A stretch of DNA of 5,201 bases from Bacteroidota bacterium (GTDB lineage Bacteria > Bacteroidota > Bacteroidia > Chitinophagales > Chitinophagaceae). The notes beneath the pieces were generated by a model. It made no database searches. It was given only the letters and a program-made list of their open reading frames with translations, and had not been told where the DNA came from. The translations under genes and the position numbers were made by a program. This document shows, piece by piece, positions 1 to 5,201 of the stretch. The stretch spans positions 1 through 5,201 of the forward strand of contig JAEZEI010000057.1 of assembly GCA_023417815.1 (NCBI GenBank), read 5' to 3'. How positions within the stretch are numbered: position 1 is the first letter of the stretch; the number at the start of each line of letters is the position of its first letter.

Positions 1-711
1 TCCATCCTTCTCGATATCGCCGTTGCAATCGCCCCAACCATATTCGCACTTCGGCTTATCGCACGTGCTGTCGAGGCAGCCGTAGTACATGTGCGGATGC
101 GAAGGCGCGCCTCCACCAGTTTCATCGCATTCGTTGCCGCACGCTCCACAGTGCTTGTCGTTGGAGGTGTGATCCCGACAGCTGCCGAAGCAAGCGACCA
201 AGCCGTCAGGGCAACCGCACTGGAAAGTGCCGTCCTCGAGTGGAACGCACGGGCGCGCTGGGTCCGTGCACTTCGCACCGCAGGCATTGCAGTTGTCGTC
301 GGTATTCAGGGCCGTCTCGCAGCCGTCCTCGATGCTCCCGTTGCAGTCGGCCGCGCCGGCGGCACACCCGAGCACGCACTGCCCGTTGGAGCATAGGATC
401 GACCCACTCCACGACGCGCCGAGGCCGCAACTTGCTCCGCATGCGCCGCAGTTATTGATGTCGGTCATGAGATCGACATCGCACGGGTAGACCGAGCCCG
501 GACACGTGGCGGTGTTGTTCGTACACCGAGTGCTCGGACAATAGTTGATGAGCCCGTCAGTGGCGTCCACGGACGCGTCTGCCCCAGAGAAGGTCGTTCC
601 CTCCACCGAGGCGTCGGGCGGACGCACGAACTCGATCGTTCGGTGCGAGCAGGCGAAGGGCGTCGTAAGCGCGACGGCAGAGAGCGCCGTGGCCAGGATC
701 CGTTTCTTCAT
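1..711 (-). CDS. Cys-rich repeat lipoprotein, 3' end missing
   Basis: Translated by hand from ATG at 711; the frame stays open for 237 codons to the left edge, so the C-terminus is missing. The start MKKRILATALSAVAL is a classic signal peptide ending at Cys21; the box before it (PFAC) is an imperfect lipobox, so secretion is surer than lipidation. About 28 cysteines follow in a repeating pattern. CGACGxxC-type motifs lie at residues 88-95, 141-148 (CNACGAKC) and 188-195. DCNGxIExDG motifs lie at 122-130 and again at 228-237, cut by the edge. The period is near 50 residues. Such repeats are common in secreted myxobacterial proteins, often misnamed in automatic annotation; no function is established. 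The Asp/Asn-rich loops could bind calcium and the cysteines probably form disulfides, both inferred. The Shine-Dalgarno is weak, but no better start is seen. Confidence 0.85.
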   Translation of the reverse strand, partial: MKKRILATALSAVALTTPFACSHRTIEFVRPPDASVEGTTFSGADASVDATDGLINYCPSTRCTNNTATCPGSVYPCDVDLMTDINNCGACGASCGLGASWSGSILCSNGQCVLGCAAGAADCNGSIEDGCETALNTDDNCNACGAKCTDPARPCVPLEDGTFQCGCPDGLVACFGSCRDHTSNDKHCGACGNECDETGGGAPSHPHMYYGCLDSTCDKPKCEYGWGDCNGDIEKDG

Positions 712-723
712 GTCGGCGTCCGA

Positions 724-770
724 AGTGGTGAATTACGAATTGGAATCAGGTTTGGAGATGGTTTGCGTTC
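724..770 (-). promoter_or_regulatory. AT-rich leader, possible promoter region of the Cys-rich lipoprotein gene
   Basis: About 44% G+C over 721-770, against roughly two-thirds in the surrounding genes, and directly upstream of the ATG at 711. It contains AATTCGTAATT on the minus strand (two AATT blocks three bases apart). No convincing -35/-10 pair, sigma-54 site or ECF-type pair at proper spacing was found, so the call rests on base composition and position only. Confidence 0.3.
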
Positions 771-781
771 GGCGACGGGAC

Positions 782-799
782 CGCGAGAGGAGTCTCGCG
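782..799 (-). terminator. Perfect 7-bp hairpin directly after the IgGFc lipoprotein gene
   Basis: On the minus strand CGCGAGA, a CTCC loop and TCTCGCG form a perfect 7-bp stem with a 4-base loop. The stem starts one base after the TGA at 803-801. No T-run follows, so it is not a textbook intrinsic terminator. It could be a weak terminator, a 3'-end stabiliser for the upstream mRNA, or part of the downstream leader. Confidence 0.5.
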
Positions 800-800
800 A

Positions 801-2621
801 TCAGTGGACGGGCGCAAACGATCCCGAGCTGGTCTTTCGCAGCGCCATGCCGCCGGGATAGGCGTAACTGACGTAGGAATCCCAGCCCCAGAGCGTCGCG
901 GTGAACTCGCCGTCGCTCCGCATGCGCTGGAGCCCGAGCGAGCAAGTCCCTCCGTCGAAGGTGTCGCCGGTCCCGCCGCGGCGTGCCAAGTCCACGCGCC
1001 GCCACTCGTATTCACCGCGCACGCCGATCGGCTTCCAGTCGGTGAGTACGCCGGCGCACTCGAGCCAGACGTCTCTGAACGCGCCGTTCGTCTTTCGCCG
1101 GATGATCGCCAGCGAGGTCTCCGCATACGTCGGGTCGGCGTAGAAGCTGTACGCGCTCTGGTATTGCTGGGCGGGTACGACGTTGACGAACTCGGGGTCG
1201 CCCATTTTGCCGTACACCAGGAGACCGGCCGCCACGGCGCCGGTCATGTGCGCGGCGACGTAGATCGGGTGATCCGCGTCCTGCGTTCGGACGACGAACG
1301 CTTGTCCGACACCAATGGAGAACGTCGCGACCTGGCCGGCAGCAAGCTCGAGGGGCGCGCCCGACGGGGGGATCGGCGGATCGTAATCGAGCTTCGTCCC
1401 GTCGCGCGCGGCGACGATTCGATACGCCATGGGCTCGGTTTCGTTCCCGGCTTCGGTCCCGCCCTTGCGCGATCGATAACCGACTGCGGCATATTCGGAG
1501 CCCCATTGCGCGAGGGACGGCAGCTGCTGCTGAGCGTAGTCGCACGCTGCCTCGTTGGATGGGATGAACGGGCACTCATGGCCGCCGAAGACGGAGACGG
1601 GCTTGTTCGAGACGACCACGCTGCCGGTCAGCGCCTCGAACTGGTGGAACTGGATGACTTCGCCGCGCTGAAGCCGATACGTCACCGGATAGTCTTGTGC
1701 GGTTCCGACGACGTCGGTGCCGTCCTGAATGGCGTTCGACGGGTGCACGGTCACCTCGGTGTCGTCCTCCGACGCGACGATCTGCTCGGTCGGTCCCCTC
1801 CCCGTGAACCCCGTCTCCCGCGTGATGTTCGTCCACGCGTCCACCATCATGTTCTCCTTGCCCCAGAGCGGGACGGGCAGGAGGAGCGTGGCCGTGGTGA
1901 CGAAGCTCTTGCCCCCGGCAGCGGGGTAGATCGACGTCAGGCCGACCGGCACGTTCGAGGTCAGATGAAAGGACGCGCCTCGGCCCGTCCCGTACGAGGG
2001 AATCGCCTCGACGAAGGTCGCCGGAATCACGCCCTCCGGACATGGCGCTGCGATCGATGAAGCACCATCCTGGGTCGATCGGTCTTGATCGGAGAGATAG
2101 AGGATGACCGTGTCACCCGCTGGAACCGGCCCGGTGTGCGGGATGACCGCCCCGGGGTTGGCCGGATCTGCCTGGTACATGGATTTCGAGATGTCGAGCT
2201 TCTCGCCCTTGAGCTCGAGCGTCACCTCGGCGGGGATCGCCGACGTGTTGACGACGTACGCGGCGAAACACGCCTGCTCGATGCGGAAGGCCGGCGGATG
2301 AAGGTAGAAATCGCATCCGTTCGAGCTGCTGTCGGCCGCGGCCGCCGCGCAGGGCGCCTGGCAAGCGCCGGCGCCGCAAGCCTGCTCGGTCCGGCACGTC
2401 TCGACGGTCGCGCCGGTGCACGTGTCGATGACCGAGCGGCGGTCGAGCGAGCACTGCAGGCGGCACTCGTCCGCGGGGCCTGCATCGCCGGTTTTGAACT
2501 CGGTCGGCGCGTCGACGAAGGTCACGCGGTCCGAGGTGCATCCGGTCGACGGAAGGGCTGCGGAGATCGCGGTGAGGAGACTGGCGGCGACGAGGTGACG
2601 AGGGCAGAGGATTCGGCTCAT
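801..2621 (-). CDS. IgGFc-binding-domain surface lipoprotein (606 aa)
   Basis: The ATG at 2621 follows a GGAG nine bases upstream and lies one base after the previous stop. The frame is open further up (to 3134), but that part is a shadow of the neighbouring gene. Residues 1-27 form a signal peptide ending STGC, so Cys28 is the likely lipidated residue (-3 position imperfect). Residues 53-118 hold nine cysteines, ending in SSNGCDFYLHPP, a stretch I associate with the myxobacterial family. From about 240 to 510 it resembles the IgGFc-binding N-terminal domain (PF17517), including FGGHEC (345-350) and CDYAQQQLP (360-368), which recall the GHxC...CxxxxEQLP region of mammalian FCGBP. The C-terminal 90 residues look beta-rich. 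Probably an outer-membrane or surface protein in adhesion or recognition; IgG binding is not implied. Last gene of the coupled block. Confidence 0.9.
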   Translation of the reverse strand: MSRILCPRHLVAASLLTAISAALPSTGCTSDRVTFVDAPTEFKTGDAGPADECRLQCSLDRRSVIDTCTGATVETCRTEQACGAGACQAPCAAAAADSSSNGCDFYLHPPAFRIEQACFAAYVVNTSAIPAEVTLELKGEKLDISKSMYQADPANPGAVIPHTGPVPAGDTVILYLSDQDRSTQDGASSIAAPCPEGVIPATFVEAIPSYGTGRGASFHLTSNVPVGLTSIYPAAGGKSFVTTATLLLPVPLWGKENMMVDAWTNITRETGFTGRGPTEQIVASEDDTEVTVHPSNAIQDGTDVVGTAQDYPVTYRLQRGEVIQFHQFEALTGSVVVSNKPVSVFGGHECPFIPSNEAACDYAQQQLPSLAQWGSEYAAVGYRSRKGGTEAGNETEPMAYRIVAARDGTKLDYDPPIPPSGAPLELAAGQVATFSIGVGQAFVVRTQDADHPIYVAAHMTGAVAAGLLVYGKMGDPEFVNVVPAQQYQSAYSFYADPTYAETSLAIIRRKTNGAFRDVWLECAGVLTDWKPIGVRGEYEWRRVDLARRGGTGDTFDGGTCSLGLQRMRSDGEFTATLWGWDSYVSYAYPGGMALRKTSSGSFAPVH

Positions 2622-2622
2622 C

Positions 2623-3435
2623 TCAAGGAGCTCCAGAGGGTGACGAAGCGCAATCGCGCATGAAGCCGAGGACGGACTCTCGGTGTGCCGACGTGGGGTG
2701 AGCGTCGAGGAACGCTCGTCCGATCGAGCAGGTGGCAGCATGGTCGCCGAGCCCTCGCGAAGCCTCGATTTCCAGCACGGAAATCTCCTGGGCGAGGACG
2801 CTGTGCGGGAACGAGGCGCGGTGGATCCGGACGCCGTCGCGCGCGCTCGCATAATCGTGGGCCGCGACCTTCGCGCGGATCCTGGAGATGCTCGCGAGCT
2901 CCCTCGCGAGCTCGTCTCCTGGCGATGCGCTCGCGGAGGCCGCCGTCGTGTTTCGCACGCGCGGGACCGGTCGCGGCGCCGAGGGCAGCGCATCGATGGA
3001 CGTCGTCGCGATCGCCGGCTCGGAGGTTGCCACGTGAGGGTCGCTGGCGACATGAGGGTTGCTGGGCAGGGGATGGTCGCTCGCCGGAGCGGCAATCGGA
3101 GCCGGAGCGCCCTCACCGCCGAGCACGCGCTCATCGCTTACGACCTCGCTCGAGGGAGGAGCACCGGCGCGACCAGACGACCACCCGTCGCCGGGCGCGA
3201 GGTACGTGGCTCCCGCCGCGACCGTGGCGACGAGCGCGACGCTCGCGGTGCCGACGATCGCTCGCGGAGGCAGCGCCGCGAGCGCATGCGCGATGCGGGT
3301 CGCAAGCAGCGTGGTCGGGCCACCCAGGCGGAGGAGGCGGAACAGATCGCGCTGCTCGCGCCAGCGCTGCGGCGGGCGTTCGGCGCGTGCCCGGCGGAAC
3401 AGGTCATCGAGATCAACGTCGTCGTGGCGGCTCAT
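2623..3435 (-). CDS. Single-span membrane protein with TPR-like C-terminus, candidate anti-sigma factor (270 aa)
   Basis: The ATG at 3435 overlaps the sigma-factor stop as ATGA, with AGGGGGA ten bases upstream. Residues 1-55 are charged (MSRHDDVDLDDLFRRARAER) and presumably cytoplasmic. Residues 58-80 form one hydrophobic helix. Residues 81-172 are a Pro/Ala/Ser-rich linker with a short repeat (NPHVAS, DPHVAT). Residues 173-262 look helical, with A/L spacing and a LDAHPTSAHRESV stretch typical of TPR-type repeats in myxobacteria. No HxxxCxxC zinc anti-sigma motif is present. Position directly after an ECF sigma gene, with a cytoplasmic N-terminus and a periplasmic helical domain, suggests a sigma-binding membrane regulator. 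That role is inferred from architecture and coupling; it could instead be an envelope scaffold protein. Confidence 0.85.
   Translation of the reverse strand: MSRHDDVDLDDLFRRARAERPPQRWREQRDLFRLLRLGGPTTLLATRIAHALAALPPRAIVGTASVALVATVAAGATYLAPGDGWSSGRAGAPPSSEVVSDERVLGGEGAPAPIAAPASDHPLPSNPHVASDPHVATSEPAIATTSIDALPSAPRPVPRVRNTTAASASASPGDELARELASISRIRAKVAAHDYASARDGVRIHRASFPHSVLAQEISVLEIEASRGLGDHAATCSIGRAFLDAHPTSAHRESVLGFMRDCASSPSGAP
2631..2634 (-). promoter_or_regulatory. Shine-Dalgarno of the IgGFc lipoprotein gene
   Basis: GGAG on the minus strand, nine bases before the ATG at 2621 and inside the last codons of the previous gene. It fixes the start at 2621 rather than the longer open frame. Confidence 0.65.
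3031..3066 (-). repeat. Imperfect 18-bp tandem duplication in a linker
   Basis: Two adjacent 18-bp units match at about 14 of 18 positions. They encode the hexapeptides NPHVAS and DPHVAT in the flexible linker (residues 126-136) of the membrane regulator. It is a small in-frame duplication, probably neutral length variation of a disordered spacer. Confidence 0.6.
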
Positions 3436-4034
3436 GGTTCGCTGATCCCCCTGTTGTTCGAGATGGCCGACGAGAGTGCGGCGCGCGCTCGCCGAAGGCG
3501 CGAAGCCACCGTCCCCTGAGGGATGTCCAGGACGGCAGCAGTCTCCGAGAGCGTCATGCTCTCGAGCTCGCAGAGGATGACGACCTCCCTGAGCTCGGCG
3601 GGCAATGCGGCGAGGAGCGTGTCGAGGAGTTGGAGCTGGCCGCTCATGTCGGCGAGCGACTCGGGCGTGGGATTGGGGTCCGGATGCAGGTCGAGGTCCT
3701 CGACCCCGCTCTCGGCCGAGCGACGCGTGCGGCGGCGCCTGGAGTTTGCGGCTACGCGCGTGACGGTCTGGAAGAGGAACGCCTTCTCCGCACCCTCCGC
3801 CACGTTGCCGATCTTGGACGCCAGGACGACGAAGACCTCCTGCGTCGCGTCCGTCAGCTCGTTGGGCGCGACGCCCAGACGGCGGAGGCCGCGCCAGACG
3901 AAGTCATAGTGCGCCACCGTCGCATTCTTGAGACGAGCCCGCTCGATGGCGGACAGGTCCGGGACGGTGAGGCTGGACGGTGACACGATCGAGGTCACCT
4001 TTGATAAAATGTCGGCATCCTTCGATCTGATCAC
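3432..4034 (-). CDS. ECF-type RNA polymerase sigma factor (up to 200 aa)
   Basis: Sigma-70 family protein of extracytoplasmic-function size, directing RNA polymerase to specific promoters. Region 2 spans about residues 40-105 and includes DATQEVFVVL (62-71) and the FLFQTVTRVAANSRRRR helix (87-102). An acidic, Pro-rich linker (111-130) follows. Region 4 (about 132-190) ends in a helix-turn-helix, MTLSETAAVLDIPQGTVASR (160-179), then RLRRARAAL. There is no region 3, as usual for ECF factors, and no extra C-terminal domain. The first possible start is GTG at 4034, overlapping the previous stop (GTGA) but without a Shine-Dalgarno. GTG codons at 3998 (residue 13) and 3986 (residue 17, after AAAGG) are alternatives. 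The stop overlaps the next ATG. I cannot assign an ECF group. Confidence 0.93.
   Translation of the reverse strand: MIRSKDADILSKVTSIVSPSSLTVPDLSAIERARLKNATVAHYDFVWRGLRRLGVAPNELTDATQEVFVVLASKIGNVAEGAEKAFLFQTVTRVAANSRRRRTRRSAESGVEDLDLHPDPNPTPESLADMSGQLQLLDTLLAALPAELREVVILCELESMTLSETAAVLDIPQGTVASRLRRARAALSSAISNNRGISEP
3446..3452 (-). promoter_or_regulatory. Shine-Dalgarno of the membrane regulator gene
   Basis: AGGGGGA on the minus strand, ten bases before the ATG at 3435 and within the 3' end of the sigma gene. With the ATGA overlap it supports coupled translation of sigma factor and partner. Confidence 0.65.
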
Positions 4035-5137
4035 GGACCGCTGAAAGAAATCCCGAGACCGAGACCGACCTCCCCGACGACCGGCGAAACCGAGTAGCGG
4101 ACCACGAGCGGGCCGCCCCGCGACACGGTGTCGAACGTGGTCGTCGGGACGCTCACGTTACTGAAGAGCTCCGAGTACAAGGAGCGGGCGATGTGCCACC
4201 GTCCCCGCACACCGAGACCGAACGCGAGCCACGGATTGACGTCGGTGACATCGACGCCCAGCCCCCGGCTCGATGCCTCGAAGACCCCGGTGGTCGCGCC
4301 GAGGCAGCCTTCGATCGAGACGACGGAGGCCGTGCGCGAAACACAGCCTTCGACGCGAGCCGTCCATGTCCGGACGAGGACGTTCAGGGACGAAGGTCCC
4401 GGCAGGGCCGCGGCGGCGTAGGCGAACGATGCCCGCGCCCCGACCGCGTTGGCGCCCACGGTGCGCCGCGCGTCGATGTGGGCCCGGTAGCCCATCGCAG
4501 GGCGTGGCAGCGTTCCGAGCGCGAGCTCGGTCCCGATCCCAGCGCCGCCGAGCCACGTCGGGGGTGGTCGGGGCTGCGCGGCCAGAAGCTCTCCGCGGAG
4601 CTCCGTGCTCGCTCTTCGCTGCGGGGGCGGGGGCGCCGGGGCGTCCGCTTCCGATCCGTCGTCGCTCGTGCGCGCTTCGGGGACGACCGGAGCGTGGTCG
4701 CCCTCCGGAGGTTCATCGAAGGGGACGACGTTGCTCGCGAGGGCCGCAACGACGGCAAGGGCGCGCGTCAGCGTCCCGCAGTCATGCGCCTCGACGCTTC
4801 GCGTGTACGAGGCGCCGCTGCTCGCGGAGACGACGACCTCGCCGGCGAGGGCTCCTTGGGCGCGACGGATCCGCACGTGGAACGTGCGCGCGCGGACGCC
4901 TTCGGGCGCCAGCGTCAGCTTCGGCTGCTCGGCTCGGAGGAGCTGCATGAAACGCTCTTGATCGGGGCACTGCCCTGCGAGCGCCTCTTCGACCTCGAAG
5001 CGAAGATGGACGGGCTTTGGCGCCTCGTCGGCGTTCGCACGCGTGGCCCCTGCAACGATGCAGGCGACGGTGCTCATGGCCACGAGCCGCCTCGGTCGCG
5101 AAGCGCCGATCCGCTGCGGGCTCCGAGCGTCGGCCAT
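4031..5137 (-). CDS. Exported envelope protein with two-Cys head and barrel-like C-terminus (368 aa)
   Basis: I chose the ATG at 5137 over GTG at 5179. It gives a normal signal peptide (basic n-region, core around LVAMSTVACIVAG, cleavage after ANA at residue 36), GAGG lies four bases upstream, and G/C at codon third positions falls off upstream in this frame. Residues 42-134 form a head domain with PVHLRFEVEEALAGQCPD, a middle RTFHVRI strand and HDCGTLTRALAVVAALA. Cys57 and Cys120 may pair. I recall this head as recurrent in myxobacterial secreted proteins of unknown function. Residues 136-196 are an acidic, Pro-rich linker. Residues 197-368 alternate Gly, aromatic and small residues, like an outer-membrane beta-barrel, with ELFSNVSV and VGLGLGISF strands near the end; no classic terminal Phe. 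It precedes the sigma gene with a GTGA overlap, so it could be an envelope sensor or a target. Confidence 0.8.
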   Translation of the reverse strand: MADARSPQRIGASRPRRLVAMSTVACIVAGATRANADEAPKPVHLRFEVEEALAGQCPDQERFMQLLRAEQPKLTLAPEGVRARTFHVRIRRAQGALAGEVVVSASSGASYTRSVEAHDCGTLTRALAVVAALASNVVPFDEPPEGDHAPVVPEARTSDDGSEADAPAPPPPQRRASTELRGELLAAQPRPPPTWLGGAGIGTELALGTLPRPAMGYRAHIDARRTVGANAVGARASFAYAAAALPGPSSLNVLVRTWTARVEGCVSRTASVVSIEGCLGATTGVFEASSRGLGVDVTDVNPWLAFGLGVRGRWHIARSLYSELFSNVSVPTTTFDTVSRGGPLVVRYSVSPVVGEVGLGLGISFSGP

Positions 5138-5201
5138 CACCCCTCGGCGACGTGGACGGGGTCCGCGCGTCGCATGCACGCTGCCTCGCGGGGCATGACG
5201 G
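5137..5201 (-). CDS. Probable C-terminal tail of an upstream gene
   Basis: A minus-strand frame enters from the right edge and stops at TGA 5139-5137, overlapping the next ATG by one base (TGATG). About 20 codons are visible, ending in RRADPVHVAEG. Nearly all third positions are G or C (about 16 of 18), far better than the competing frame of GTG 5179. No function can be read from so short a tail. A chance open frame is possible, but codon bias and a junction like the other overlaps in this block favour a real gene. Confidence 0.5.
   Translation of the reverse strand, partial: VMPREAACMRRADPVHVAEG

Noticed and set aside
1..237. Possible tryptophan synthase alpha chain label for Cys-rich CGACG proteins
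   Set aside because: Such a label is a known type of automatic misannotation; no TIM-barrel or catalytic motif is visible, only Cys-rich repeats.
804..2060. Long plus-strand open frame (418 aa) opposite the IgGFc gene
   Set aside because: Arg/Asp/Gly-rich composition without motifs; it mirrors a minus-strand gene with clear domain features, as is common in GC-rich DNA.
2538..2556. LPSTG motif resembling a sortase signal in the IgGFc protein (residues 23-27)
   Set aside because: It lies inside the N-terminal signal peptide just before the lipid Cys, in a Gram-negative-type protein; a chance match within the lipobox region.
2888..2914. Direct repeat with TCGCGA palindromes
   Set aside because: Explained by the coding sequence ELARELAS in the helical region; no sign of a regulatory or mobile element.
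2622..3134. 171-residue N-terminal extension of the IgGFc protein frame
   Set aside because: Arg/Ser/Pro-rich shadow of the overlapping regulator gene; the start at 2621 has a Shine-Dalgarno, a signal peptide and a lipobox-like Cys.
2685..3983. Long plus-strand open frame (432 aa) opposite the regulator and sigma genes
   Set aside because: Very Arg-rich and spans antisense across two well-supported coupled genes; no ribosome site or recognisable domain.
1..5201. CRISPR array, tRNA/rRNA, insertion sequence or attachment site
   Set aside because: No spaced direct repeats, RNA-gene sequences, terminal inverted repeats or transposase-like protein seen on either strand.

Overview
The window is GC-rich DNA (roughly two-thirds G+C by eye). 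Its gene families are typical of Myxococcota, probably the Polyangia/Sorangium-Labilithrix side: a bacterial IgGFc-binding-domain lipoprotein, a Cys-rich CGACG-repeat lipoprotein, an ECF sigma factor with a single-span partner, and an envelope protein with a conserved two-Cys head. This placement rests on recalled protein families, not on a database search. All supported genes lie on the minus strand, so transcription runs from high to low coordinates. Open frames on the plus strand are Arg-rich shadows of these genes.

Layout in transcription order: (1) 5201-5137, the probable tail of an upstream gene, ending in a TGATG overlap. (2) 5137-4031, an exported envelope protein with signal peptide, two-Cys domain, Pro-rich linker and beta-rich, barrel-like C-terminus. 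(3) 4034-3432, an ECF sigma factor, its GTG overlapping the previous stop as GTGA. (4) 3435-2623, a single-span membrane protein with a TPR-like C-terminal helical region, joined to the sigma gene by ATGA and the likely non-canonical anti-sigma factor. (5) 2621-801, a 606-aa IgGFc-binding-domain lipoprotein, one base after the previous stop. (6) 800-712, an 89-bp gap with a perfect 7-bp hairpin just after the stop and an AT-rich stretch that could hold a promoter. (7) 711-1, a Cys-rich repeat lipoprotein that runs off the left edge.

The four complete genes and the upstream tail are joined by overlaps or a single base, so they look like one translationally coupled operon: a sigma factor and its membrane partner lie between two envelope proteins. 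The inference is that the sigma module controls, or is controlled by, a cell-surface adhesion or recognition layer. The two lipoproteins also share a short motif right after the lipidation Cys, which ties the last gene to the others despite the gap. The operon promoter lies outside the window, so autoregulation cannot be judged here.
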